Source: Streptococcus toyakuensis
GTDB taxonomy: Bacteria; Bacillota; Bacilli; Lactobacillales; Streptococcaceae
Assembly (NCBI RefSeq): GCF_024346585.1
Contig: NZ_AP024523.1
Coordinates: 1,621,001-1,685,000, forward strand
Length of the DNA: 64,000 nt
Direction of reading: 5' to 3'
The notes under the pieces are model-generated. The model was not told the origin of the DNA, did not search any database, and saw only the letters and a list, made by a program, of their open reading frames with translations. Below are positions 1 through 10,184 of the stretch, piece after piece (position 1 is the stretch's first letter; each line of letters begins with the position of its first letter). Position numbers and translations under genes: made by a program.

Positions 1-1582
1 TCTTGGTATCCATGTGCAGGGTCAAAGAAATATCACAGTTGGGACACGTATCCACCGTCCCACACTCCCGACACATGACAAAGCTAGAATAGCCACGGCG
101 ATTGAGCATGAGAACTACCTGCTCTTTTTTAGCAAGACGATCTTGGATAGCATCTAGCAAAGGAGGCGTAAAGTTTGACGTCTCATTTTGTCCGATATAG
201 TCTCGAAAGTCTATCAATTGAACCTCGGGAATCGTAGCTAAAGGATTGGCACGTTGGGTCAGACGTAAGTGTTGATAGACGCCTTTTCCAGCTCGCGCAC
301 GGCTCTCTAAGCTCGGCGTTGCAGACCCAAGCACCAGAGCCGCTTGATTATACTGGGCCCGTAAAATGGCCACCTCTCTGGCATGGTAACGGGGATTGCT
401 GTCCTGCTTATAAGTCGCTTCATGCTCTTCATCGATAATCATGACACCCAGATTTTTTAGCGGAGCAAAGATGGCCGATCTGGCGCCAACCACAACTTGG
501 GCATCTCCACGCTCAACCTTGCGCCATTCATCATACTTTTCACCATTGGACAGGCCTGAGTGAAGAATGGCCACTTTCTCACCAAAACGAGCGATAAAAC
601 GCTCCGTCATCTGAGGAGTCAAGGAAATTTCAGGCACTAGCAAAATAGCTGTCTTGCCCTTGTCCAAAGCACCTTGTATAATCTGCAAGTAAACCTCGGT
701 CTTCCCACTTCCTGTAATCCCTTGAAGGAGGAAGGGAGCCTGATGACTGCCAATCGCACTCACAACCGCATCACGCGCCTGTCTTTGCTCTGGATTCAAT
801 TCCAAAGGCTGACTTGCTTCAATCCCTTCAAAATAAGCAGCCGAGCGTTGCACTTCCTTTTGGACTATGGAAACAGCACCTTGTTCCACAAAGAAGTTGA
901 CTTGCTCCCGCGAATAGAACTCTAGCAAACTAGCCAAGGAAGCACTCTCAGGATGAGAAAGCAAATAGTCTCTCAGTTCTAACTTTTTCTTGGCGCGTGT
1001 AGAAATCTCTACATTTTCTAATTGAGCAAGGTCTACCTCATACCAAGACTGGGTCTTGACCTTCTTTTGATCGACTGCCTGATACTCCAGACCAAGCAGG
1101 CCTTTTCTAGTCAAACGCATCATTTCAGCTTGCTTAGCAAGGTCTAGAGAAGAAAAGGCAAGCGAATCCTCTGAACCAAACAAGCGCTCTCGATCTTCCT
1201 GACTCAGACCTGCCAGAGGATAGAGAATCTTGTCATAGCTGGAGTTCAGAAATCCTGGTAGCATAGCCTTGAGGATGGAAATTTTGTAGGAGAAGACGGA
1301 CTTGCGTAACTCCTCAGCAAGCCAGAGTTGTTCTTGCGTAAGAACAGGAGAAAAATCCAACACCTCGACAATATCTTTTAAATCTTGCTCTATCTCTTCT
1401 TCAGCTGATTGAGAATCTAAATCAAGAACAATCCCTTGAATCAGACGATTACCCTTACCAAAGGGCACATGTACCCGCATTCCAACTTCCAACATTCCCT
1501 CAAATTCCTCAGGAATTCTGTAACTATAGGGCTGGTCCGTCTGCATCAAGGGCACATCTACGATAATCTTAGCTAGGGTCAT
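1..1582 (-). CDS. priA: Primosomal protein N' (replication restart helicase PriA), C-terminus cut by window edge
   Basis: PriA is the 3'-5' DNA helicase that reloads the replisome at stalled forks. The first 527 codons are visible; the frame stays open to base 1, so roughly the last third is missing. Residues near 287-295 read GITGSGKTEV (Walker A), DEEH near 382 is the Walker B/DEAH equivalent, and CRECG followed by CPNC near residue 500 is the start of the PriA zinc-binding module. The ATG at 1582 is preceded by AAGGAGGAG at good spacing. It lies downstream of gmk and rpoZ on the same strand, the usual streptococcal order. Only the absence of the C-terminus limits the call. Confidence 0.95.
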   Translation of the reverse strand, partial: MTLAKIIVDVPLMQTDQPYSYRIPEEFEGMLEVGMRVHVPFGKGNRLIQGIVLDLDSQSAEEEIEQDLKDIVEVLDFSPVLTQEQLWLAEELRKSVFSYKISILKAMLPGFLNSSYDKILYPLAGLSQEDRERLFGSEDSLAFSSLDLAKQAEMMRLTRKGLLGLEYQAVDQKKVKTQSWYEVDLAQLENVEISTRAKKKLELRDYLLSHPESASLASLLEFYSREQVNFFVEQGAVSIVQKEVQRSAAYFEGIEASQPLELNPEQRQARDAVVSAIGSHQAPFLLQGITGSGKTEVYLQIIQGALDKGKTAILLVPEISLTPQMTERFIARFGEKVAILHSGLSNGEKYDEWRKVERGDAQVVVGARSAIFAPLKNLGVMIIDEEHEATYKQDSNPRYHAREVAILRAQYNQAALVLGSATPSLESRARAGKGVYQHLRLTQRANPLATIPEVQLIDFRDYIGQNETSNFTPPLLDAIQDRLAKKEQVVLMLNRRGYSSFVMCRECGTVDTCPNCDISLTLHMDTK

Positions 1583-1648
1583 CTTCTCACCTCCTCCTTG
1601 TCAGTACATTCTTTCAAATAGAAAAAATAAGATTGAGTCCCCCCAACC

Positions 1649-1963
1649 TTAAATTTTTTCACCATCTTCTTTTTCTTTAGCGATTTGCTCTTTGATTTTC
1701 TTTTCTTCTTCTTCTTTGCGGCGTTTTTCTTCTTCGATACGGAGACGCACTGCTTCACGTTTACCTTCTGGATCTGGGTGAATTGTAACGTTTCCTGATT
1801 CGATTTCTTCTAAAGCGCGAAGAGTTGATTTTTCAGATTTGAAACCTTGAGTTGCTGGCGCACCTGCTTCCAATTCGTGAGCACGTTTTGCTTCCAAGAT
1901 TACGAGTGAATATTTTGAAGGAACCTTGTCGAGCAAGGTATCAATAGAGGGTTTTAACATCAT
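1649..1963 (-). CDS. rpoZ: DNA-directed RNA polymerase omega subunit
   Basis: Small RNA polymerase subunit (104 residues) that chaperones and stabilises the beta' subunit. The N-terminal part ([20 protein letters not shown], then AKRAHEL) is the conserved omega core; the C-terminus from about residue 70 is a highly charged Glu/Lys/Arg tail typical of streptococcal omega. Two ATG codons stand in tandem at the start; the first is better spaced from AGGT. It lies 24 bp behind gmk and upstream of priA, so gmk-rpoZ-priA is probably one operon. Confidence 0.95.
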   Translation of the reverse strand: MMLKPSIDTLLDKVPSKYSLVILEAKRAHELEAGAPATQGFKSEKSTLRALEEIESGNVTIHPDPEGKREAVRLRIEEEKRRKEEEEKKIKEQIAKEKEDGEKI

Positions 1964-1987
1964 TTGCTTGTACCTATTTTCTAAATT

Positions 1988-2746
<759 letters not shown>

Positions 2747-2780
2747 TTAGATTTATACAAGGTATCCCCTTAAAATATAC

Positions 2781-2809
2781 TTGCCTTTTTATTCTATTTA
2801 AGAGATAAT
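2781..2809 (+). promoter_or_regulatory. Sigma-A promoter of the Jag-N/DUF4839 gene
   Basis: TTGCCT at 2781-2786, a 17-base spacer, then GATAAT at 2804-2809. It stands about 30 bases upstream of the start codon, which has AAGGAG before it. The gene therefore has its own promoter on the strand opposite to its neighbours. Confidence 0.7.
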
Positions 2810-2838
2810 AAAACTACTAATATAAAAAGGAGAAGTTT

Positions 2839-3666
2839 ATGGGAAATTATAAAGGAAAAAATGTTGATGAAGCGATTGAAAATGGCTTATCTGAACTTAA
2901 TCTCAAAAAAAGTGAAGTCAAAATCAATATTATTGATCATGGAAATGCTGGAATTTTTGGTTTTTTTGAAAAAGAAGCTGAGGTTGAAATCACACCATTA
3001 AGCCCACTGGAATTGAAGGTAAAAAAATTAATTCCATATTTAATCGGTGCTGTTGCAATATTTATGATTCTTATATCAGTTATAATTGGAGTATACTCAG
3101 ATAAGTCAACTACTGTTTCTCACCCTTCATCTACAGAAACTAGTAGCGTTATTGAAAAATCTGTCGAGAAAACTAGTGAATCATCCTCTACATCATCAAG
3201 TTCGACGCCTGCTTCCTCTAGTTCAACTAACACCACATCAAGCTCGACCGAAACCTCGTCAACAAGTCCATCCCAATCAGCTGTCATCACAACTGAAAAC
3301 AATGAGGAATTTAAAGCACTATTGCAAACTGATGACTCAAGCACCATAACAAATTTTATTCAAAAATATAAAGGTCAAGTCATCGAATTTGATGGACACA
3401 TAGCAGATATTGCACACTATAAAAATTACAAAACAAAATTCGATATGCTTATTTATGGCGGAAATTACTTAGGAGCAGAACAAGCACCTTCGGGACCAAA
3501 CTTTAAATTTGTAAATATAACAACAGTTTCTAACGCCGCTTTCAACTCTTTTAATGGCGAAAATATTTCTAAAGGCCAAAATGTACATATAAAGGCACAA
3601 ATTGGAAACTATAACTCCACTCAAGATTTAGTCTACCTATCTCCAATTGAGGTTTCGCCTCGATAA
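2839..3666 (+). CDS. Membrane protein with Jag N-terminal domain and extracytoplasmic DUF4839 domain
   Basis: No established function. Residues 1-52 resemble the Jag_N domain of KhpB/Jag (GKNVDEAIENGLSELNL then GIFGFFEKEAEVEI), normally found in RNA-binding KhpB or SpoIIIJ-associated proteins. A single hydrophobic segment at about 64-86 follows, then a 60-residue Ser/Thr linker typical of an extracytoplasmic stalk, and a C-terminal domain (about 154-275) that I recognise as DUF4839 (KYKGQVIEFDGHIADI; GPNFKF). The predicted topology puts Jag_N in the cytoplasm and DUF4839 outside. The KH and R3H RNA-binding domains of true Jag are absent. The gene is AT-rich and sits on the opposite strand between rny and gmk, so it is probably an accessory insertion. 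Confidence 0.8.
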   Translation: MGNYKGKNVDEAIENGLSELNLKKSEVKINIIDHGNAGIFGFFEKEAEVEITPLSPLELKVKKLIPYLIGAVAIFMILISVIIGVYSDKSTTVSHPSSTETSSVIEKSVEKTSESSSTSSSSTPASSSSTNTTSSSTETSSTSPSQSAVITTENNEEFKALLQTDDSSTITNFIQKYKGQVIEFDGHIADIAHYKNYKTKFDMLIYGGNYLGAEQAPSGPNFKFVNITTVSNAAFNSFNGENISKGQNVHIKAQIGNYNSTQDLVYLSPIEVSPR

Positions 3667-3698
3667 TATAACGAATTATTTCAAATAATTTATTCAAA

Positions 3699-3738
3699 AA
3701 ACTGAAGTCAGATTCTCTTCTGACCTCAGTTTTTTTAT
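3699..3738. terminator. Bidirectional terminator between the DUF4839 gene and rny
   Basis: AACTGAAGTCAGA and TTCTGACCTCAGTT form a stem around a short loop, with T-runs on both strands. It can end both convergent transcripts. Confidence 0.85.
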
Positions 3739-5351
3739 TATTTAGCATAATCTACTGCTCGAAGCTCGCGAATCACGGTTACCTTGATATTTCCTGGGTA
3801 ATCGAGATTATTTTCAATTTTCTCACGAACTTTGTGAGCCAAGATTGTGACTTTGTCGTCCTTGATTTGTCCTGGATTGACCATGATGCGGATTTCACGT
3901 CCTGCTTGAAGGGCAAAGCTATTTTGTACCCCTTCAAAGCCGTTCGCAATTTCTTCCAAATCATGAAGACGCTTGATATAGCTTTCAAGAGACTCACTAC
4001 GAGCACCTGGACGGGCCGCACTCAAGGCATCTGCTGCAGCGACGATCACTGCAATGACGCTCTCAGCTTCGACATCGCCGTGGTGGCTAGCAATCGTATT
4101 GACCACAACTGGATGTTCCTTGTACTTACGAGCCAATTCCATACCGATTTCAACGTGACTACCTTCAACCTCGCGGTCAATAGCTTTCCCGATATCGTGA
4201 AGGAATCCAGCACGACGGGCAAGAGCCGCATTTTCACCAAGTTCGCTCGCCATGATACCAGCCAACTTAGCAACCTCAATCGAATGACGCAAGACATTTT
4301 GTCCATAAGAAGTACGGAACTGCAGACGTCCCATAATCTTCATCAAGTCTGGATGAAGGTTTGGCGCACCAATCTCATAGGCTGCTGCCTCACCGTATTC
4401 ACGGATCTTATTATCAATCTCTTGACGGTTTTTCTCAACCAACTCTTCGATACGAGCTGGGTGGATGCGACCATCTTTGAGCAACATTTCCATAGTCATA
4501 CGGGCAATCTCACGACGAACCGGGTCAAAACCTGACAAGGTCACCACTTCTGGCGTATCGTTGATAATCACATCAACACCTGTCAAACTTTCAAAGGTAC
4601 GAATGTTACGACCTTCACGACCAATAATGCGTCCCTTCATAGTATCATCTGGCAGATGAACTGTTGAGTTTGTTGACTCCGCTACATATTCACCAGCGAT
4701 ACGTTGCATAGCTTGAACCAGGATGTCCTTGGCCATTTTATCAGAACGTTCCTTGACCTCTTGCTCAGCTTCACGAATGCGGCTAGCAATCTCCTTGGTC
4801 AAGTTTTCCTCTGTCTGAGCCAAGATAATATCTCGTGCTTCTGCCTGAGACAGGGCACCAATACGCTCTAGCTCTGCTTCTTTTTGTCTTTCGACTTCCT
4901 CTAATTGCTCTTCACGCGCATCAAGGTTTTTCGCTCTATCAGAAATACTTTGTTCTTTTTGTTCAAGTGTTTGTTCTTTACTCGTCAAATTGTCGTCTTT
5001 ACGGTCAAGACTAGTAGCTCTCTCTGTCAAACGACTTTCGATTTGTTTGAGTTCTTGACGTTCTGATTTGAATTCAGCGTCCACTTCTTCACGGTATTTT
5101 CTGGCTTCTTCTTTGGCCTCCAATAGTGCTTCTTTTTTAAGAGACTTGCTTTCACGTTTAGCTTCATTAACAAGTAAATCCGCTTCACGCTCAGCTTGTC
5201 CACGTAAATTAGTTGCTTCTTGTTCAGCATTTAAAAGCATCAACTCCGCAGCTTCCTGAGATGATTTCATCTTAGCTGAGATGCTGACATATCCAATGAC
5301 TAAACCAATGATGACGGCAAAAACAGCAATCGCAAGCGACATGATCTCCAT
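3738..5351 (-). CDS. rny: Ribonuclease Y
   Basis: Membrane-anchored endoribonuclease that starts mRNA decay in Firmicutes. The 537 residues show an N-terminal transmembrane helix (about 5-25), a long charged coiled coil (about 30-210), a KH RNA-binding domain with GREG at 244-247, and an HD domain with the HD pair at 385-386 (GFLHDIGKA). The ATG at 5351 has GAGGT upstream; an ATG three codons in is possible but less well spaced. It has its own promoter and ends at a strong terminator, so it is probably monocistronic. Confidence 0.96.
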   Translation of the reverse strand: MEIMSLAIAVFAVIIGLVIGYVSISAKMKSSQEAAELMLLNAEQEATNLRGQAEREADLLVNEAKRESKSLKKEALLEAKEEARKYREEVDAEFKSERQELKQIESRLTERATSLDRKDDNLTSKEQTLEQKEQSISDRAKNLDAREEQLEEVERQKEAELERIGALSQAEARDIILAQTEENLTKEIASRIREAEQEVKERSDKMAKDILVQAMQRIAGEYVAESTNSTVHLPDDTMKGRIIGREGRNIRTFESLTGVDVIINDTPEVVTLSGFDPVRREIARMTMEMLLKDGRIHPARIEELVEKNRQEIDNKIREYGEAAAYEIGAPNLHPDLMKIMGRLQFRTSYGQNVLRHSIEVAKLAGIMASELGENAALARRAGFLHDIGKAIDREVEGSHVEIGMELARKYKEHPVVVNTIASHHGDVEAESVIAVIVAAADALSAARPGARSESLESYIKRLHDLEEIANGFEGVQNSFALQAGREIRIMVNPGQIKDDKVTILAHKVREKIENNLDYPGNIKVTVIRELRAVDYAK

Positions 5352-5399
5352 GTTTTTACCTCATTTTATTGTTATTCCGAATGACATACATTCTTTTAC

Positions 5400-5428
5400 A
5401 TTCTACCATAAAAAAGTGATTTTCACAA
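5400..5428 (-). promoter_or_regulatory. Promoter of rny
   Basis: Read on the minus strand: TTGTGA (5428-5423), 17-base spacer, TAGAAT (5405-5400) with TGG before the -10. About 50 bases upstream of the rny start. Confidence 0.65.
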
Positions 5429-5536
5429 ACCTAAAATAGAATATGTTTTGGGGAATTTAGCGTCAATTTGGAGTTTAGCTCCCTGAATTTATCTGGATAA
5501 CCTTTATTACTTAGAATCCGTAACATCAGCAAAAAT

Positions 5537-5566
5537 TTAAAAAAGCCTACATTTCAGTAGACTTAG
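5537..5566 (-). terminator. Terminator of the yqeG-tmcAL operon
   Basis: On the minus strand AGTCTAC, loop TGAAAT, GTAGGCT and a run of six T, starting at the tmcAL stop codon. Confidence 0.85.
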
Positions 5567-6660
5567 TTTCTTTCTATTCTAATCGGCACTCTTCCAAAAT
5601 TCTGCTCAGCTATACTTGGATTCCCCAGTTGATAAATCTGGTCTGCCTTTTGAGTCATGGGATCCCAAGGTTCTTTGCCAATTCGGCTGACTAGATTGAC
5701 CTGTCCCTTCAAGGACTTGAGGTGTTGCCTGCCTTTTTCAGTAAATCCAAGGACATGAATGGCTTCTGGCAAGTCACTTTCTCTAGCCTGCACCAAGATA
5801 TAGGTCAAGAGGCGTCTGACACGCGCCTTGGTGTAACGCTTGGTCGCAACCACCTCGACCAAGTCTTCCACAGACTGGGCTGTCTTGATGGCTTCCTTGA
5901 TGCGCACTGCCATTTCTTGATTGACCTGATAGATAGTGGTTAGGTCTGGATTGGACAAGATTTGATAGCGGAGCATAGGAAAATAGTCTTCCCAGCTCAC
6001 CTTACTAGCCTGCTCAAAGAGAGCAATAGAAGGCATAAAGCGTTCTAAGAAATCTTTGTCCCTCTGGTGCTGACGGAGGGCTGTTGCCGAAGCAAAGTCC
6101 ACATCCTTGTCCACAGAATGGTAGCCTGCCCCCTGACGCTGAATTGGCTCAAGTTTGATGTCTCGTCCTGCAAGTGCCTTGACATAGGCCAGAGCAAGGA
6201 CATGATTGGGTGTATTACCTGAAAAATCAAGACCTGCAAATTCCTTCCACATGGCCTGGGTTTTCTGGGGATAGGAAAGGGAATCAGGCAGATTTTCCAC
6301 AAATTGCTCCATCTCAGCACCCTGCTCTGTGTATAAGTCAGCGATTTTCTGGTAATCCAGAACTTCCTCCGTCCCAAAGGCTAAGTTATCAATCCCTAAC
6401 TGAGCTAAGATATCCACAGACCCTTGGCCAAAGAAATCTGCTGCCTGAACACTGACCAAAAAGGGCAATTCTACTACCAGATCCGCGCCATTTTCCAGTG
6501 CCATCTGGGCCCGTGTCCACTTATCCACAATAGCAGGCTCGCCTCTCTGCATGAAATTCCCAGACATGGCAACAATTTTCAGCCCCTCTGCCTGATCCAG
6601 CAGGTATTTATGGCCATTATGAAAAGGATTGAACTCCGCGATAATACCTGTGATGGTCAT
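5563..6660 (-). CDS. tmcAL: tRNA(Met) cytidine acetate ligase family nucleotidyltransferase (TmcAL/YlbM)
   Basis: Family known to attach acetate to the wobble cytidine of elongator tRNA-Met in an ATP-dependent reaction. The 365 residues start with [17 protein letters not shown], the HIGH-like nucleotidyltransferase motif, and carry SATALRQ near residue 190, in the position of the second nucleotide-binding motif. The length is somewhat below the roughly 400 of the Bacillus enzyme. Last gene of the minus-strand operon, 9 bp behind the methyltransferase gene. Confidence 0.88.
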   Translation of the reverse strand: MTITGIIAEFNPFHNGHKYLLDQAEGLKIVAMSGNFMQRGEPAIVDKWTRAQMALENGADLVVELPFLVSVQAADFFGQGSVDILAQLGIDNLAFGTEEVLDYQKIADLYTEQGAEMEQFVENLPDSLSYPQKTQAMWKEFAGLDFSGNTPNHVLALAYVKALAGRDIKLEPIQRQGAGYHSVDKDVDFASATALRQHQRDKDFLERFMPSIALFEQASKVSWEDYFPMLRYQILSNPDLTTIYQVNQEMAVRIKEAIKTAQSVEDLVEVVATKRYTKARVRRLLTYILVQARESDLPEAIHVLGFTEKGRQHLKSLKGQVNLVSRIGKEPWDPMTQKADQIYQLGNPSIAEQNFGRVPIRIERN

Positions 6661-6669
6661 GCTAATCTC

Positions 6670-7410
6670 CTACTTCTGCGCCACAAAAAACCAACGGGTA
6701 CTGGTTTCTGTTGGCTCCTTGTCTTCAAAGTCTGCATAGAGTTTGAAAGATTTAAAACCAGCCAGTTCCAGCAAGATATCATAGGTCAGAACCTCATAAG
6801 TCCGCTCCTCATGCACTTCATCGTGGCGACTAAAGGAACCGTCCGCCTCCTTGATAAAAAAGGTCAACTCATGCACGATGGAGTGAGGAGCCGCGTCCTC
6901 GTAGGTATCCCATAGCATGGCAAAATCTTCCGCATTTTCATGGTAGGAATAGCCTGGAAAAACTTCATCTGTCTGGTAGGTCGAATGCACATCAAAGATG
7001 AAGATGCCATCTTCGTTGAGAGCATTATAGACTTCCTTAAAGACGTCCCCTACTTCCACCTCATCCTGCATATAGCAGATAGAGTCCGAATAACACGTGA
7101 CAAAATCATATTGACCTACCTTGGACAAATCCAGCATATTGCCTTCAATAAATTCAATCTTTTGCTTGGCTGAAGCCGCTCTCTTTTCGGCAATCTTCAA
7201 CATATCCGCACTCAAATCAAGACCAGTCACATCAAAACCAGCCTGAGAGAAGCGTACAGATTGAATTCCTGTCCCACAAGCCAGTTCCAAGAGTTTCTTT
7301 CTCTCCTTGGTCTTAGGCAAATGACGAAGCGAAAAATCCGTCCATCTATCGTATAAACTGTCGTCCATGACCGCATCGTAAACAGCCGCAAAAGTTTCAT
7401 AAGTTGCCAT
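6670..7410 (-). CDS. Class I SAM-dependent methyltransferase (YqeM type)
   Basis: Cytoplasmic methyltransferase of unknown substrate. SAM-binding motif I is LLELACGTGIQSVRFS near residue 38, with GLDLSADML as motif II and the acidic NMLDLSKVGQYDFVTC after it. The start chosen gives MATYETFAAVYD (246 residues). A GTG at 7446, which has GGTAAAGGGCGA upstream and would add 12 residues, is a real alternative because the ATG itself lacks a clear ribosome site. It sits between rsfS and tmcAL, as the yqeM gene does in the Bacillus yqe cluster. Confidence 0.88.
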   Translation of the reverse strand: MATYETFAAVYDAVMDDSLYDRWTDFSLRHLPKTKERKKLLELACGTGIQSVRFSQAGFDVTGLDLSADMLKIAEKRAASAKQKIEFIEGNMLDLSKVGQYDFVTCYSDSICYMQDEVEVGDVFKEVYNALNEDGIFIFDVHSTYQTDEVFPGYSYHENAEDFAMLWDTYEDAAPHSIVHELTFFIKEADGSFSRHDEVHEERTYEVLTYDILLELAGFKSFKLYADFEDKEPTETSTRWFFVAQK

Positions 7411-7520
7411 AATCATGATACCAAGAGCGTCAATGGCAAACACCACTCGCCCTTTACCTTTCTATCAATTTTTCTAAAATAAGCAAATAAAACCCAGTTG
7501 ACTACAACTGAGTTCATCTT

Positions 7521-7874
<354 letters not shown>

Positions 7875-7886
7875 TTAGTCCTCTTT

Positions 7887-8387
7887 CTAGAAAATATGTT
7901 TGTAATCTAGGACATCTGCAAAGCGCCCCTCCCAAATGCCCTCATAAAATTCATTAATCGTTTCTGCTGGAATGTCATCTCCATCAAAGGTTGTGACAGC
8001 ACCTTCTGGAATAATCAGCTTATAGCCATATTCAAAGGCAACCTTGACAGAGGTATCCACACAATATTCTGTCTGCATACCACATAAAACTAATTTTTCA
8101 ATCCCCTGTTTATCCAAGTATTCTTTTAAACCAGTTTCTTTGAAAATACTGTTATACTTCTTCTGAAAGACCTTTTCATTAGGTTTTCGATTTAAAAGTC
8201 CAGATATCTGCCAATCTTCTGATGTTTGAGCTTCAAAATCCTCAATATGTTGAACATAGATAATTTCGATATTCTTGCTTCTAGCCTGGTTTTGTAAATA
8301 AGAAATTTTTTCCAATAGACTATTTGTCTGAAAACCGGTTTCCACTAAAATATTCTGAACATCAATGATTATAAAAGCCGTCTTCAT
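7887..8387 (-). CDS. Isochorismatase-like cysteine hydrolase
   Basis: 166-residue cytoplasmic hydrolase of the isochorismatase/nicotinamidase fold. The catalytic Asp is in FIIIDVQN (residue 9), and the nucleophile Cys is in LCGMQTEYCVDTSVKVAFE. The substrate cannot be told from sequence: nicotinamidase, ureidosuccinate-type amidase and others share the fold. Its place between yqeK and rsfS, close to nadD, makes a role in NAD salvage tempting but unproven. It follows the yqeK stop directly, with the AGGAC of the yqeK end serving as ribosome site. Confidence 0.85.
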   Translation of the reverse strand: MKTAFIIIDVQNILVETGFQTNSLLEKISYLQNQARSKNIEIIYVQHIEDFEAQTSEDWQISGLLNRKPNEKVFQKKYNSIFKETGLKEYLDKQGIEKLVLCGMQTEYCVDTSVKVAFEYGYKLIIPEGAVTTFDGDDIPAETINEFYEGIWEGRFADVLDYKHIF

Positions 8388-8981
8388 TTAGTCCTCTTTC
8401 AAATAGTGCACAAAGGCGTTATAGGTTTCAAGGGTTTGGGGATAGATAGGGAATCCCTGATGAGCTAGATGCTCCACGGTACGAGCTGTTTCGTAGGCCA
8501 CCGCCTTATTAAGCGATAGACTCGCAATTTCACGCGCCACATCCACTCCTGGAAAGGCACGGTTATGCTCGATATAGTCTGCAACGTAGATGACTTTATC
8601 TAGATCTGTCATCTGACCAGCACCGACTGTATGAATTTCAATAGCTCGTAAGATTTCTAGATCATGCAAATCCAAATCTTCTTGAATCTTGTAGATGCCA
8701 ACCATACCATGCCAGACATTATTGCCCCAGTTTTTGAGGTCAGGGTCTAGCTGGTAACGGTCAATCAAGTCTAGAAATTCCTGATCTGACAACTTCTTAG
8801 CATAGTCATGAAGAAGACCTGCTAGACCAGCTTTCTCAGCATCAACTCCGAATCGTTCTGCTAGCTCTATGGCTGCACGCTCCACACCCAAGCAATGGGT
8901 TAAGCGTTTTTCAGGTAGAAGCTCTGCCATTTTTTCCAACAAAGCCTCACGGGAACAGTTGATATAGTCTTGATAGGCCAT
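8388..8981 (-). CDS. yqeK: HD-domain dinucleotide tetraphosphatase YqeK
   Basis: The family hydrolyses symmetrical diadenosine tetraphosphate to ADP. The HD-domain metal ligands are visible: His near residue 29 ([12 protein letters not shown]), HD at 58-59 ([10 protein letters not shown]), and [25 protein letters not shown] further on. 197 residues, usual length. The start overlaps the nadD stop by one base, which is the conserved nadD-yqeK coupling. Confidence 0.93.
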   Translation of the reverse strand: MAYQDYINCSREALLEKMAELLPEKRLTHCLGVERAAIELAERFGVDAEKAGLAGLLHDYAKKLSDQEFLDLIDRYQLDPDLKNWGNNVWHGMVGIYKIQEDLDLHDLEILRAIEIHTVGAGQMTDLDKVIYVADYIEHNRAFPGVDVAREIASLSLNKAVAYETARTVEHLAHQGFPIYPQTLETYNAFVHYLKED

Positions 8982-9610
8982 CAGTAGAGCCCCTCCTTCT
9001 CGATGTAGTCTAGCACCGGCTGAGGTAGGAGAAAGTTGGGTTTTCGTCCTTGGGCAAGGAAGTCACGCACCATACTAGACGAGATATCCATGAGAGGCAC
9101 ATCCACCCAGATAACGGGATAGGAAGTCCCTGCCTTGTAGCGTGGGCGCTGAACCCCTACAAACTGAACCATGTCAACCAATTCATCAATTCGGTACCAC
9201 TTGGGCAGATAGTCTACCATGTCGGCACCGATGATAAAGTAATAATCTGTATCTGGATTCTTCTCAGTTAGAAGCTTCATGGTGTCGTAGGTATAAGAAA
9301 TGCCCTTGCGCTCTAGCTCGATTGTTTCAATGTCCAGACCTTCAATCCCCTCAATCGCCAATTCAAGCATCTTGAGACGATGGTGTTCAGGGATGGTTTC
9401 CTTTTTATCTACGTGAGGAGGTTGGTACTCAGGCATGAGCAAAACTTGATCCAGTCCTAACTGCTGGCGTACTTGGTCCGCAACGATGAGATGGGCATTG
9501 TGAACAGGGTTAAAATTCCCCCCTAAAATCCCGACTTGTTTGCGTTTTTTCTCCTTGATTTCTGGCTCCAACTCTACCTTGGTAAAGGGAGTCAATAGTT
9601 CGATTGCCAT
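8981..9610 (-). CDS. nadD: Nicotinate-nucleotide adenylyltransferase
   Basis: Joins nicotinate mononucleotide and ATP to deamido-NAD. The 209 residues contain [12 protein letters not shown] (nucleotidyltransferase HxGH-type motif, about residues 29-40) and [10 protein letters not shown] near the C-terminus (ISSTxxR motif). The first 25 residues before the Rossmann strand are longer than in E. coli but typical of streptococci. The ATG has AAAGGAG 9 bases upstream. Overlaps yqeK by one base. Confidence 0.95.
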   Translation of the reverse strand: MAIELLTPFTKVELEPEIKEKKRKQVGILGGNFNPVHNAHLIVADQVRQQLGLDQVLLMPEYQPPHVDKKETIPEHHRLKMLELAIEGIEGLDIETIELERKGISYTYDTMKLLTEKNPDTDYYFIIGADMVDYLPKWYRIDELVDMVQFVGVQRPRYKAGTSYPVIWVDVPLMDISSSMVRDFLAQGRKPNFLLPQPVLDYIEKEGLY

Positions 9611-9661
9611 AGGCTAGTCTCCTTTATTTCTCTGTAAAAACAGTTGTTTGGAGTATGGGGG

Positions 9662-9973
9662 TCAAATTTCTTTGACTTTCTTAGAAATCTTGCAATTTTC
9701 TTTCTTGCTGGATTGTTTAAACAAGATTAAGATGCGTCCAATCTTTTGGACAGTATCCACACCGATTTCTTCTTCCAAGATTTCAGCTACTTCGTGGATA
9801 TTTTCATCTGTGTTTTGCAAGAGCGTTACTTTAATCAATTCGCGGGCGTCAAGAGCCTGACGGACACTGGTTTTGATTTGGTCGTTAAGTCCATTTTTCC
9901 CGATTTGGATGATGGGTTTGAGGGTGTGTGCCTGACTGTTGAGGAAGGCACGTTGTTTTGATGTTAATGACAT
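9662..9973 (-). CDS. yhbY: Ribosome assembly RNA-binding protein YhbY (CRM domain)
   Basis: 103-residue CRM-domain protein associated with pre-50S particles. Conserved features are LTSKQRAFLNSQAH at the N-terminus and QIGKNGL (the GxxG loop) around residue 25. The C-terminus is Lys-rich. It lies between yqeH and nadD as in other Firmicutes, but here the gap to yqeH is about 210 bp and full of hairpins. Confidence 0.94.
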   Translation of the reverse strand: MSLTSKQRAFLNSQAHTLKPIIQIGKNGLNDQIKTSVRQALDARELIKVTLLQNTDENIHEVAEILEEEIGVDTVQKIGRILILFKQSSKKENCKISKKVKEI

Positions 9974-10020
9974 AATTTCTTCCTTATTTTTTGATAGTTA
10001 TTTTAGGTAGTGAGGGACGG

Positions 10021-10180
10021 TCGGAACTAATTTTCCAAAGATCTCATCTTTGAAAAATGGATTTCCTGGCCTCACAATTGAGCCTTGGTCTCAATTGTGC
10101 CCCTTGCCAATCTAATGATTGGCAAGACACCACGGCAATAACTATCTCTTTATGAGCTCACTTTGTTCGCTCAGTGATTT
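10021..10180. repeat. Cluster of three strong hairpins (plus one weak) between yqeH and yhbY
   Basis: Three near-perfect palindromes lie in a row: 10031-10056 (12-base arm, one bulge, 3-base loop), 10073-10099 (10-bp stem, 7-base loop) and 10103-10126 (10-bp stem, 4-base loop); a weaker TGAGC/GCTCA pair is at 10153-10173. The stems differ in sequence and lack T-runs, so they are not ordinary terminators. The surrounding operon is otherwise tightly packed. No ORF is apparent in this gap. Confidence 0.75.
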
Positions 10181-10184
10181 CATT

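Noticed and set aside
3834..4535. Plus-strand open frame of 233 codons inside rny
   Set aside because: It is antisense to the well-conserved RNase Y gene, has no ribosome site or family match, and is explained by the codon bias of the real gene.
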